Source of the DNA: Methanocorpusculum sp. | GTDB lineage: Archaea > Halobacteriota > Methanomicrobia > Methanomicrobiales > Methanocorpusculaceae | NCBI GenBank assembly: GCA_029987025.1 | Contig: DALTWQ010000037.1 | Location: 1-10,921 of the forward strand | Reading direction: 5' to 3' | Length of the DNA stretch: 10,921 bases | In this document: piece after piece, positions 1-7,301 of the stretch | How positions within the stretch are numbered: position 1 is the first letter of the stretch | How the letters are laid out: each line of letters opens with the position of its first letter | Made by a program: the position numbers and the translations under genes | The notes under the pieces: model-generated | The model's database searches: none | What the model saw: only the letters and a program-made list of their open reading frames with translations | What the model was told of the DNA's origin: nothing

Positions 1-1023
1 CATATCGTTGATGCCTTATGCGAGGCTGCGAGAAATCCGGAAAACCACCACTACCCTGACTACCTGGGACTCAAAGAGTACCGCAAAGCAGTCGCGGACT
101 GGTATCAGACCAGATTCAATGTCACCCTTGACCCTGAAAAGGAAGTCATCGCATTAATCGGTTCGAAAGAAGGTATTGCACATATCCCTGAAGCCTTTGT
201 AAATCCGGGAGAATACGTTCTTGCATCAGACCCGGGATACCCGGTTTACAAGACCTCAACCCTCTTTGCCGAAGGAAAGACACATCTGATGCCGCTTTCC
301 GCAGAAAATAACTTCCTCCCGGACTATGAAGCAATTCCGAAAGATATCTTAAAGAAAGCAAAACTCATCTTCATCGGATACCCGAACAACCCGACAGGCG
401 CCGTTGCCCCCATGTCTTTCTTCAACGAAACTGTCGAGTTCGCACGCGAACACGACCTCGTTGTAGTCCACGACAACGCATACTCTGAAATTTCCTATGA
501 CGGCTACAAAGCCCCATCATTCCTTGAAGCAGACGGTGCTATGGAAGTCGGTATTGAAACCCACTCCTTATCCAAGACATACAACATGACCGGCTGGCGC
601 GTGGGAATGGCCTGCGGAAACAAAGACCTCATTGAAGCATTCGGAAGAGTAAAGACAAACATCGACTCGGGCGTCTTCAATGCCGTACAGAAAGCCGCTG
701 TTGCTGCACTTTCCGGCCCGCAGGACTGCGTAAAAGAAGCCTGCAGAATCTATCAGGAACGCCGCGATGCATTAGCAGCAGGACTCCGCTCTCTCGGTTT
801 CAATGTCACATCTCCGAAAGCAACCTTCTACCTCTGGCTCAAAGTCAAAGACTCCGAAGCATTCACTGAAAAGATGCTCAATGCAGGTATCGTTGTCACC
901 CCGGGCAACGGATTCGGTGTTTCCGGCGAAGGTTACGTCAGATTTGCCATCACCCGTCCGGTTGAAAGAATCAATGAAGCAATCGAACGCATGAGAAAGG
1001 CAGGCATCAGAGGAGACGCATGA
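1..1023 (+). CDS. dapL: LL-diaminopimelate aminotransferase, 5'-truncated by window edge
   Basis: A class I/II PLP-dependent aminotransferase. In the DapL route it converts tetrahydrodipicolinate to LL-diaminopimelate with glutamate as amino donor, in the cytoplasm. The frame is open from base 1, so the first ATG at 289 is internal; 340 residues are present and roughly 45-50 N-terminal residues are probably missing against the family length of about 385-390. Visible motifs, numbered from base 1, are SKEG near 56-59, NPTG at 130-133, DNAY at 158-161 and SLSK with the PLP lysine at K192, followed by TYNMTGWR ending at R200. R314 in YVRF is the expected substrate-carboxylate arginine. The stop overlaps the lysA start as ATGA. 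DapL is preferred over a generic aspartate aminotransferase because of the SKEG and TYNMTGWR signatures and the lysA neighbour. Confidence 0.9.
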   Translation, partial: HIVDALCEAARNPENHHYPDYLGLKEYRKAVADWYQTRFNVTLDPEKEVIALIGSKEGIAHIPEAFVNPGEYVLASDPGYPVYKTSTLFAEGKTHLMPLSAENNFLPDYEAIPKDILKKAKLIFIGYPNNPTGAVAPMSFFNETVEFAREHDLVVVHDNAYSEISYDGYKAPSFLEADGAMEVGIETHSLSKTYNMTGWRVGMACGNKDLIEAFGRVKTNIDSGVFNAVQKAAVAALSGPQDCVKEACRIYQERRDALAAGLRSLGFNVTSPKATFYLWLKVKDSEAFTEKMLNAGIVVTPGNGFGVSGEGYVRFAITRPVERINEAIERMRKAGIRGDA

Positions 1024-2318
1024 ATCTTCCATCCTCTCTTGAAATCAAAGAAGGACATCTCTTCTGCGGCGGGGCGGACTGTGTCGCCCTTGCAGAAAAA
1101 TTCGGGACACCTCTCTATGTAACTGATGAAGTCCACATCAAGGAAAACTTCCGCCGCTATGAGGCAGCCCTGAAAAAATACACTCCGAATGTGCAGCTTC
1201 TCTACGCAGCAAAGGCAAATGAAAACCCGGTTATCTTAAAGTCACTCGCAGAGGAAGGAGCAGGCGCTGATGTCTTCTCCGCCGGAGAACTCCGTGAAGC
1301 ACTTGAAGCCGGCATTTCTCCGGATAAACTTCTCTTCAACGGAAGTTCCAAGACCGAAGAAGACCTTACGTCTGCGGTAAAACTCGGCATCAAAATCTCC
1401 GTTGATTCACTCGATGAACTGCGCCAGCTTGATGTTATCACAAAAGCGCTTAAGAAAACCGCAAAAATCGGATTCCGCGTCAATCCGGAGATTGATGTTC
1501 CGACCCACCCGAAGATTGCAACCGGCATTAAAAACAGCAAGTTCGGCATCCCTGCAGAGATGATTCTTGACGCCTACAAAGAAGCACTCTCGATGGAATA
1601 CATTGAACCGGTCGGCATGCACTGCCACATCGGCTCACAGATATTAGAGACTGAGCCCTTCAGAATCGCATGCGGCGTTATTATGGAAACCGCAGCAGCG
1701 GTCACAAATGCCGGCGTAAAGCTTGAGTTCGTCGACTTCGGCGGAGGTCTCGGCATTCCCTATCACAGAAAAGAAAACCCGGACAAGGCACCGACACCGG
1801 AAGAGTATGCAGCAGCAGTAATGCCGGTCTTTGTCGAATCCTGCCGCAAAGCAGGTATCAGCCCTGCATTCTGGGTTGAGCCGGGCAGATGGATGGTGGG
1901 TGAATCAACCGTCCTTTTAACGAAAGTAAACTCGGTAAAGCATGTGCACAAGACCTTCGTCAATGTGGATGCAGGATTCAATCTGTTAATCAGACCTGCC
2001 ATGTATGATTCATGGCATGAGGTCATTGCCGCAAACAAAGCAGACCTTCCTGACACCGGTGTGTACACCGTAACAGGACCTATCTGCGAGACCGGCGATA
2101 TCATCGCCGCTGACCGGAAACTTCCGGAGATTGCAGCAAAAGACATCATCGCCGTTCTGGACGCAGGAGCCTACGGATATGCAATGTCCTCCCAGTACAA
2201 TGCACGTCCACGCTGTGCCGAGGTGTTAGTCAATAAAGGCCGCGCTGAACTGATGCGCCGCGCGGAAACCTATGAAGACATGACTGCAGCAGTACAGTAT
2301 CCTTCCTGGCACAAATAA
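1020..2318 (+). CDS. lysA: Diaminopimelate decarboxylase
   Basis: Catalyses the last step of lysine synthesis, PLP-dependent decarboxylation of meso-diaminopimelate, in the cytoplasm. The 432 residues are a full-length fold type III decarboxylase: an alanine-racemase-like barrel up to about residue 290, then a beta domain. Visible sites are YAAKAN with the PLP lysine K65, HCHIGS at 201-206, the glycine-rich phosphate loop GGGLG at 241-245, EPGR at 287-290 and CETGD at 356-360. That last motif carries the active-site Cys and is usually CESGD, so Thr for Ser is a mild variant. The C-terminal stretch DAGAYGYAMSS is typical of LysA. The start ATG overlaps the dapL stop, and AGGAG at 1011-1015 lies 4 bases before it, pointing to translational coupling. 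The next gene begins 2 bases after the stop. Confidence 0.96.
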   Translation: MNLPSSLEIKEGHLFCGGADCVALAEKFGTPLYVTDEVHIKENFRRYEAALKKYTPNVQLLYAAKANENPVILKSLAEEGAGADVFSAGELREALEAGISPDKLLFNGSSKTEEDLTSAVKLGIKISVDSLDELRQLDVITKALKKTAKIGFRVNPEIDVPTHPKIATGIKNSKFGIPAEMILDAYKEALSMEYIEPVGMHCHIGSQILETEPFRIACGVIMETAAAVTNAGVKLEFVDFGGGLGIPYHRKENPDKAPTPEEYAAAVMPVFVESCRKAGISPAFWVEPGRWMVGESTVLLTKVNSVKHVHKTFVNVDAGFNLLIRPAMYDSWHEVIAANKADLPDTGVYTVTGPICETGDIIAADRKLPEIAAKDIIAVLDAGAYGYAMSSQYNARPRCAEVLVNKGRAELMRRAETYEDMTAAVQYPSWHK

Positions 2319-2320
2319 TC

Positions 2321-3610
2321 ATGATGCATTATCTGCTCGTCTCTGACCTCATCTCCGAAGCGGAATTTGAAGACCGCATGGAGAAAAAATCGCAGGAGTA
2401 TGCCGGCATCTTAGATGAGGTAACTATCGCGATGATGGTTGTTGACGACCTCGGACGTGCCCACATAAAAATCGGAGACATCCCGAAAGCGGAAACATCG
2501 ATTGTTTCCTTCTACGGCAAAGTATTGAGCATAGAAGGCCCTAAAGAGATTTCCCGCGAAGGAGAGGAAGAGCCCGGCGCTGTTGCCTCTCTTGTCTTAG
2601 GAGATATAACCGGCACGACCAAGATGACTCTCTGGGATGATAAAGCGAAGGCAGTTCTTGAACTGCACGAAGGAGATGTCCTTGAGGTCATTGCAAAACC
2701 GCGCCGCGGACGAAAGGATGTCGGATTTGTGGCGATGCGCGAAAGCAATGTCGAGATTGTCGAGACCAAAAAACCCCCAAAGTCGGAGGTGATGGCAGAA
2801 CCGCTTACGGTAAAGATTCTGTCCATGTCCCCAGTCAAAGAGATTATGAAAAAAGACGGAAGCATTGCTTACCTGCAGGTGTTTGTTGTGGGAGATTCAA
2901 CCGGAACAGCCCGTCTTATAACCTGGCTTCCGGAGGCATTTGCAGATGTTGCTGAGGATGCAGTAATCTCAGTAAAAGGAGTTACCCGCTTTGAGGATGA
3001 AGGAACCATCGAATACACAGCAGCAGACACGGCTGAAGTCTCATTCTGCGGATATGACCTTGAGGTCCTGACAATTGATGCAGAGGATGCTGAACTCGGA
3101 ATGATGCCCGTGGTAACCGCCGAGGTTGTTTCAGTTATGCCGGCACGTATCTTTACCAACCGCCGCGGAAATGAGACAAAAGTGAAAAATCTGAAGATTC
3201 GCGGCAGAAACGGAAGGCTGCTTTCCGCAGCACTCTGGAGTGAGGCGGCAGACACACTGATTTTCGAAGGAGACTCAATTGAGCTCATCAATGCTGAGGC
3301 AAAGCCGGGCAGATATACCGAACTCGAGTTTTCCGTCGGATACGGCGCTGCTGTGAAGACTGTGTCAAGAGATACAGTGCCGGTTTCTCTTTCCGGCAGA
3401 ATTCATCTGCGCAGAAGCGGCATGACATTTGAAACTGATGACGGAGTCTTTGCAGTCTCATCATGCACCGGTAATCTTCCGGAGCCGGGAATGTCTGTAT
3501 CTGTTGAAGGAACAGCTGTTTCCGGCAGAATTACGATTGAAAACTGGCAGCCTGCCCGTGATATGGCAGATGCGGCGGCAGAAATCCGGAATAGCCTTAA
3601 GTGTTCGTAA
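2321..3610 (+). CDS. RPA-like single-stranded-DNA-binding protein with three or four OB-folds
   Basis: Resembles euryarchaeal replication protein A homologues, which coat single-stranded DNA in replication and repair. The 429 residues begin with a helical segment (about 5-50, ending VVDDLGRAHIKIGDI), followed by repeated OB-fold-like modules. Module A is about 58-148, B about 158-242 and C about 262-345; a more diverged D is about 353-410. A and B share the pattern GD(I/S)TGT followed by (L/I)TW or LW, at 94-99 and 191-196, as in RPA OB-folds. I see no zinc-finger cysteine cluster, which some archaeal RPA proteins carry. The start follows the lysA stop by 2 bases with no Shine-Dalgarno site; ATG at 2324 is an equally possible start. 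Position implies co-transcription with dapL-lysA. The family is fairly sure; a replication role rather than an accessory one is inferred. Confidence 0.82.
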   Translation: MMHYLLVSDLISEAEFEDRMEKKSQEYAGILDEVTIAMMVVDDLGRAHIKIGDIPKAETSIVSFYGKVLSIEGPKEISREGEEEPGAVASLVLGDITGTTKMTLWDDKAKAVLELHEGDVLEVIAKPRRGRKDVGFVAMRESNVEIVETKKPPKSEVMAEPLTVKILSMSPVKEIMKKDGSIAYLQVFVVGDSTGTARLITWLPEAFADVAEDAVISVKGVTRFEDEGTIEYTAADTAEVSFCGYDLEVLTIDAEDAELGMMPVVTAEVVSVMPARIFTNRRGNETKVKNLKIRGRNGRLLSAALWSEAADTLIFEGDSIELINAEAKPGRYTELEFSVGYGAAVKTVSRDTVPVSLSGRIHLRRSGMTFETDDGVFAVSSCTGNLPEPGMSVSVEGTAVSGRITIENWQPARDMADAAAEIRNSLKCS

Positions 3611-3625
3611 AACAAAGAATATCTT

Positions 3626-4030
3626 ATGGCATTAATTACCGCTGAACTGAAAGAAAAGATGGTAAAGGTAGGTGTTCTTCACCTTGCAACTGCCTCTAAA
3701 GCAGGGGTTCCGAACATTGCACCCATGGGTGCAGTTATGATTGAAGGTGATACTATTCTTATCGCTAACAACTTCATGAACAAGACAATGAAGAACATCC
3801 TCGAAAACCCGCAGGTATCTGTTCTTGTCTGGAACCGTGAAATCGGTGACTGTGTTCAGCTCAAAGGAACTGCCGAGATTATGAAAGACACGCCGGAACA
3901 CAAGCGGATGCACGACATGCTTGAAGCCAAAAAGCCGGGAGCATACCCGTGCAAGGACCTGGTTGTCATCTCAGTAAAAGAAATCTTCACCTGTATGCCC
4001 GGGGCAAATGCAGGTGCTAAGATTGCATAA
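3626..4030 (+). CDS. Pyridoxamine 5'-phosphate oxidase-like split-barrel flavoprotein
   Basis: A 134-residue protein of the PNPOx-like split-barrel family, usually FMN-binding cytoplasmic dimers that act on flavin or an unknown oxidant. The sequence has the family N-terminal pattern: VLHLATAS at 17-24, then a turn and PNIAPMG at 29-35. The strand ILIANNFMNKT at 44-54 and the segment ENPQVSVLVW at 60-69 follow, positions that contact the FMN phosphate in relatives. The C-terminus CMPGANAGAKI is common in methanogen members. It is too short and divergent for a true PdxH, so real pyridoxamine oxidation is unlikely and the substrate is unknown. It starts 15 bases after the OB-fold gene with no Shine-Dalgarno site, and is followed directly by a T-run, so it is probably the last gene of the dapL-lysA transcript. 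Confidence 0.82.
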   Translation: MALITAELKEKMVKVGVLHLATASKAGVPNIAPMGAVMIEGDTILIANNFMNKTMKNILENPQVSVLVWNREIGDCVQLKGTAEIMKDTPEHKRMHDMLEAKKPGAYPCKDLVVISVKEIFTCMPGANAGAKIA

Positions 4031-4033
4031 ATC

Positions 4034-4047
4034 TTTTTTTGTTTTTT
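4034..4047 (+). terminator. T-run transcription terminator after the flavoprotein gene
   Basis: Seven T (4034-4040), one G, then six T (4042-4047), starting 4 bases after the stop codon. There is no stem-loop. Archaeal RNA polymerase stops at oligo-T on the non-template strand, so this fits the end of the dapL-lysA-OB-fold-flavoprotein unit. Confidence 0.65.
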
Positions 4048-4098
4048 AGAATAGTATATTTTCTCAATCAGCCGGGATTGTAACCTGTTTTAAACATA

Positions 4099-4116
4099 TA
4101 TTTCATAATTGAAATA
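4099..4116. promoter_or_regulatory. Perfect 7-bp inverted repeat, candidate operator
   Basis: TATTTCA, spacer TAAT, TGAAATA: 14 of 18 bases are perfectly paired. It lies about 40 bases upstream of the TATA box of the importer operon, where archaeal activators or repressors may bind. Its A+T richness makes a chance palindrome possible. The regulator is unknown; an iron-responsive one is only suggested by the downstream genes. Confidence 0.35.
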
Positions 4117-4154
4117 CTGATAGACCCGGAAACAAAACACCCATCCTGTCTATA

Positions 4155-4191
4155 CTTATATATCTTAACCGCGTATTACTAATGTTAACAT
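4155..4191 (+). promoter_or_regulatory. TATA box and start-proximal palindrome of the importer operon
   Basis: CTTATATATC at 4155-4164 is a good archaeal TATA box. Initiation about 25 bases downstream would fall near 4185, leaving a leader of only a few bases. This agrees with the lack of a Shine-Dalgarno site before ATG 4192. The 10-bp perfect palindrome ATGTTAACAT at 4182-4191 covers the predicted start of transcription and abuts the start codon, a position where a bound repressor would block initiation. Confidence 0.55.
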
Positions 4192-5310
4192 ATGTCTGAT
4201 GAAAAGTGCGGAGAAACAGCACAAAAGTATCACGCAATACGGAAACGAAAATCGATAGTGATACTGACACTTGCCGTTCTGCTTCTTCTTTCAGTGATTG
4301 CAGCTTTAGGCATAGGCTCAGTCTATCTGCCGCCGGGAGACGTACTGGCAGTCATCGGACATGCCCTCTTTCCTCAGTTCATTGATGCACCTTCAAGCGG
4401 TGCAGACCTGATTGTCTTAAACTTCCGGTTCCCCAGAATTCTCTTAGCTCTCTTAACCGGTATGGCGCTTGCTGTTGCCGGATGCGTGATGCAGGGTCTT
4501 TTAAGAAACCCGCTCGTAAGCCCGTTCACTCTGGGCTTATCATCAGCTGCATCGTTCGGAGCAGCTCTAATGATAGTTGCAGGCCCTGTTCTTTTCGGCG
4601 CATTCTTCGCAGGCTCTGTAATGTTTTTAGGACTACCCTTTACCGGCAAGTCACTTCTCATAATCATATCCGCATTCATATTCGGACTGCTGTCTGTTCT
4701 TCTGGTTTACCTGATATCACGCAGTAAACAGACATCGCAGGCGGTCATGATTCTCGCGGGAGTTGTCATAGGATATCTCTTCCAGGCAGGACTTCTCGCA
4801 CTGAAGTATGTTTCAGGTGACGAAGCTCTGCGTGATATTGTCACATGGATGATGGGGGGGATGTGGGGTGCTACATGGCAGTCTGTTGCAATTCTTGTTC
4901 CTATTGTTCTCATCTGCATGTTCCTTGTCGAGCGGCGTGCATGGGACTTAAATACACTCTCGTCCGGAGATGATGTTGCAAGAAACCTTGGAATCAATGT
5001 TGACCGCTTCAGAATAACCGGACTCATGATTGTAAGTTTTGCCGCATCAGCATGTCTTGCCTTTACAGGAATCATAGGTTTTGTAGGGCTTATGGCGCCT
5101 CACATCTGCAGAATGCTGATTGGAAACGACTACCGCTACCTGATACCTGCATCAGCGCTGATGGGGGCTTTGATTCTGCTGATTTCCGATACCGCAGCGC
5201 GTGTTGTCTTAGCCCCGCTGGAAATTCCGGTAGGAATTATCATGTACATCTTAGGAGGAATATTCTTCCTCTTTTTAATCCTTAAAGGACGCGGGAGGCT
5301 TTTGTCATGA
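4192..5310 (+). CDS. FecCD/BtuC-family ABC importer permease
   Basis: Membrane subunit of a type II ABC importer for iron-siderophore, cobalamin, heme or a similar chelate. It has 372 residues, within or slightly above the usual 330-360. A polar N-terminus (1-20) precedes the first membrane helix (about 21-43), and further hydrophobic segments suggest about ten helices. Family signatures are RFPR at 79-82, GCVMQGLLRNPLVSP at 97-111, the cytoplasmic ATPase-coupling loop GDDVARNLGI at 259-268, GFVGLMAPHICR at 296-307 and a C-terminal ISDTAAR near 331-337. The stop overlaps the ATPase start as ATGA. Seven consecutive G at 4854-4860 encode conserved residues in frame. Substrate cannot be read from the sequence; no cobalamin-synthesis or siderophore genes are adjacent. 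The lack of a Shine-Dalgarno site fits a short-leader first gene. Confidence 0.93.
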   Translation: MSDEKCGETAQKYHAIRKRKSIVILTLAVLLLLSVIAALGIGSVYLPPGDVLAVIGHALFPQFIDAPSSGADLIVLNFRFPRILLALLTGMALAVAGCVMQGLLRNPLVSPFTLGLSSAASFGAALMIVAGPVLFGAFFAGSVMFLGLPFTGKSLLIIISAFIFGLLSVLLVYLISRSKQTSQAVMILAGVVIGYLFQAGLLALKYVSGDEALRDIVTWMMGGMWGATWQSVAILVPIVLICMFLVERRAWDLNTLSSGDDVARNLGINVDRFRITGLMIVSFAASACLAFTGIIGFVGLMAPHICRMLIGNDYRYLIPASALMGALILLISDTAARVVLAPLEIPVGIIMYILGGIFFLFLILKGRGRLLS

Positions 5311-6092
5311 ACATCTCGGTAAAATCCCTGACCCAGAAATACGGCAGACACATTGTGCTGGATAACGTCAGTTTTACTGCAGAGACGGGGAAAATAACTG
5401 CCTTGCTCGGCCCGAACGGTTCCGGAAAATCCACGATAATAAAAACCATCTCCGGGATTCTGCCATGTCCTGAAAATACCATTTTCTCAGACGGCACTGA
5501 TATCACAGCACTGCACAGAGCAGACCGGGCGAAAATGATTGGATATGTACCGCAGCACTTCCACTATACCGCATACACAACTGTCCTTGATACAGTCTTA
5601 ATCGGAAGACGCCCGTACATGAGCTGGTCAGTTTCAGAAGAGGATTTAAGCGCGGTCGATTCAGCACTTCGTCTGATGAACATCACAGACTTAAGTGAGC
5701 GTTACATCAATGAACTCTCCGGCGGACAGCGTCAGCGTGTGTTCATCGCAAGAGCCTTAGCTCAGGCGCCGTCCTTCTACCTCTTCGATGAACCGACAAG
5801 CGCACTCGACTTACGGCATCAGCTGGAAACAATGTCAGTGATGCAGAACGTTGTACACACAAGCAGAGCAGGGATGATTGTTGCATTACATGACCTGAAT
5901 CTCGCGCTGAAATATGCCGACTCTGTGGTTCTTCTAAAAGACGGAACAATCTATGCAGAAGGATCTCCTCTGGATATACTGACTCCGGAAGCAGTTTCTG
6001 ATGTGTACGGTGTTTCATCAGAACTGGTTGAATGCAGAAACGGCATGTTCATTCATCCCTATGCACTGACATCCCTGGAAGGTAAACTATGA
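5307..6092 (+). CDS. ABC importer ATP-binding protein, FecE/BtuD type
   Basis: Cytoplasmic ATPase that powers the adjacent permease. The 261 residues hold a complete nucleotide-binding domain: Walker A GPNGSGKST at 35-43, Q-loop glutamine Q83, ABC signature LSGGQ at 137-141, Walker B FYLFDE ending at E162, D-loop SALD at 165-168 and switch histidine H195. All catalytic residues are present. The short C-terminal extension (about 220-261, with PEAVSDVYGVSSEL) is typical of FecE/BtuD/FhuC ATPases and supports pairing with a FecCD permease. The start overlaps the permease stop (ATGA), with GGGAGG at 5293-5298 eight bases upstream. The stop likewise overlaps the binding-protein start. Iron-chelate or corrinoid uptake is inferred from the family. 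Confidence 0.95.
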   Translation: MNISVKSLTQKYGRHIVLDNVSFTAETGKITALLGPNGSGKSTIIKTISGILPCPENTIFSDGTDITALHRADRAKMIGYVPQHFHYTAYTTVLDTVLIGRRPYMSWSVSEEDLSAVDSALRLMNITDLSERYINELSGGQRQRVFIARALAQAPSFYLFDEPTSALDLRHQLETMSVMQNVVHTSRAGMIVALHDLNLALKYADSVVLLKDGTIYAEGSPLDILTPEAVSDVYGVSSELVECRNGMFIHPYALTSLEGKL

Positions 6093-7105
6093 ACATGAAA
6101 ACAAACAAACTATTCATTACAGTACTTGCAGCAGCTGCAGCAGTTCTCTTCTGCATCTCTGCGGGCTGTGTTGCAGACAGCACAGAAGGTATTGATGTTA
6201 CAAACTCTGACGGCTCAGTTACCGTATTATCAGGCATGCCTGAGCGTATTGTTCTCCTGAACTCAAACGCAGGAGAAATTCTCTATCTGTTAGGAGAATC
6301 TGACAAAATCATCGGTATCTCGCAGTCCATCGCAAACAATGCAGAGCAGGCAAAAATGTATCAGAATGCTGAAGTCGTCGGCACCTGGAACGAACCTGAT
6401 GTAGAACGTCTCATCGACCTGAAAACAGACCTTGTATTAGGATATGCAACATCAAAGCCGAAAAACGCTGAAGTTCTTGCGGCATCAGGCATTCCGGTTG
6501 TCTATATTGACTGCACTAAACCGGCAACTATGGCAGAAGACATAAAAGCCATCGGAAAACTTACCGGAAAGACAAAACGTGCTGATGAAATTGCAGCATA
6601 CTACACAGATGTTATGCAGGAGGTAAAACTCGCAGCGGAAAGCATCGATGCAATCCCGCGTACAAACTATGCGGAAAGCTACACTGATTTCTGGGCGCAG
6701 GGAACTGACTCCGGCATGGGTCAGTTAATCACCCTGACAGGCGGAAAGAACATCTTTGACAACACCGCATCACAGAAGGTATCTGCTGAGTGGATTGTCT
6801 CTGAAAGTCCGGAGATTGTCGTAAAACTCATGAACTCGATGGAAAACGCAGAATCAGCATATGCTCAGCTGCTGACAAGAAACGGATTTTCAGAGATTTC
6901 AGCAGTTCAGAACGGAGATGTCTGGCTCATCAGAAATGATGTAACCTACGGCCCGCGTTCCTGTGCAGCTGCAGTTGCTCTTTTAAAGATGCAGCATGCA
7001 GAACTTCTTCCGGGCGTAACACCTGAATCTGTACTTGCAGAGTTTAACGAAAAGTTTGGAACTTCCTTTGAAACAGAAAACCTGACCTATCCTAAACTCT
7101 CATAA
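6089..7105 (+). CDS. Substrate-binding lipoprotein of the FecCD-type importer
   Basis: Extracytoplasmic receptor that hands substrate to the permease. The 338 residues start with a lipoprotein-type signal: positively charged MNMKTNK, a hydrophobic stretch at about 8-24, and the lipobox SAGC with the lipid-attached cysteine C27. The mature part fits the helical-backbone class (TroA/BtuF/FepB-like): PERIVLL at 51-57 opens the N-lobe, EPDVERLIDLKTDLVLGY at 102-119 is the usual signature strand and helix, and GGKNIF at 218-223 opens the C-lobe. A long helix joining the lobes lies at about 146-184. The start overlaps the ATPase stop (ATGA), with GGAAGG at 6077-6082; ATG at 6095 is an alternative. 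It is the last gene of the operon, whereas binding proteins often come first. The ligand is not deducible; iron-siderophore or corrinoid is most likely. Confidence 0.9.
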   Translation: MNMKTNKLFITVLAAAAAVLFCISAGCVADSTEGIDVTNSDGSVTVLSGMPERIVLLNSNAGEILYLLGESDKIIGISQSIANNAEQAKMYQNAEVVGTWNEPDVERLIDLKTDLVLGYATSKPKNAEVLAASGIPVVYIDCTKPATMAEDIKAIGKLTGKTKRADEIAAYYTDVMQEVKLAAESIDAIPRTNYAESYTDFWAQGTDSGMGQLITLTGGKNIFDNTASQKVSAEWIVSESPEIVVKLMNSMENAESAYAQLLTRNGFSEISAVQNGDVWLIRNDVTYGPRSCAAAVALLKMQHAELLPGVTPESVLAEFNEKFGTSFETENLTYPKLS

Positions 7106-7111
7106 AATTCC

Positions 7112-7119
7112 TTTTTTTT
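7112..7119 (+). terminator. T-run terminator after the importer operon
   Basis: Eight T in a row, starting 7 bases after the stop codon of the binding-protein gene and without a preceding hairpin, as in archaeal oligo-T termination. Confidence 0.65.
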
Positions 7120-7126
7120 AAACATA

Positions 7127-7170
7127 GAGTAAAACCGGTTATTTCTGACACACCACTCAGGATTTTACTC
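7127..7170. other. Two-part inverted repeat, possible structured RNA or operator
   Basis: GAGTAAAA at 7127-7134 is perfectly complementary to TTTTACTC at 7163-7170. Inside it, TTCTGA at 7143-7148 pairs with TCAGGA at 7157-7162 through one G-T wobble. The loop is 7149-7156, and an 8-base one-sided bulge at 7135-7142 contains most of the palindrome AACCGGTT (7133-7140). Stacked, the arms make about 14 base pairs. The element lies between a T-run terminator and the next promoter and ends exactly at an ATG (7171) that opens a 38-codon frame. It could belong to the 3' end of the importer transcript, be an independent small RNA, or be coincidental. Confidence 0.3.
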
Positions 7171-7250
7171 ATGAACATGTACGTAAATCATCGCAGATAT
7201 CCCTCAGCCGCACGTGATATGTCTGATAATATCCAGAATTCCCACTCAAT

Positions 7251-7268
7251 GAAACACACATATTTATC
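7251..7268 (+). promoter_or_regulatory. BRE/TATA promoter of the membrane-anchored protein gene
   Basis: GAAACACA (7251-7258) resembles a purine-rich BRE and is followed by CATATTTATC (7259-7268) as TATA box. Initiation near 7289 would give a leader of about 13 bases. A second A+T-rich stretch at 7281-7292 lies too close to ATG 7302 to be its TATA box. Confidence 0.5.
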
Positions 7269-7301
7269 AATAGTAAAAGCGAAATAATATATCAGTTATT
7301 T

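Noticed and set aside
289..1023. ATG at 289 as the start of the aminotransferase
   Set aside because: The same frame is open to base 1 and encodes conserved aminotransferase sequence (SKEG, DPGYPVY) upstream of that ATG, so the gene is cut by the window edge and not started at 289.
1202..1549. Minus-strand frames opposite lysA, the OB-fold gene and the transport genes
   Set aside because: They are shadows of well-supported plus-strand genes. They show no family motifs and are rich in Ser/Arg/Thr as expected for antisense frames.
4031..4191. Cobalamin riboswitch upstream of the importer
   Set aside because: No B12-box-like sequence is visible, such elements are essentially bacterial, and the predicted transcript start leaves almost no leader.
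7171..7287. 38-codon frame starting MNMYVNHRRYPSAARD between the importer operon and the FKBP-like gene
   Set aside because: There is no Shine-Dalgarno site and no clear TATA box in place, and it runs through the promoter of the next gene. Its composition gives no sign of a real protein. It is mentioned only because the inverted repeat at 7127-7170 ends at its ATG.
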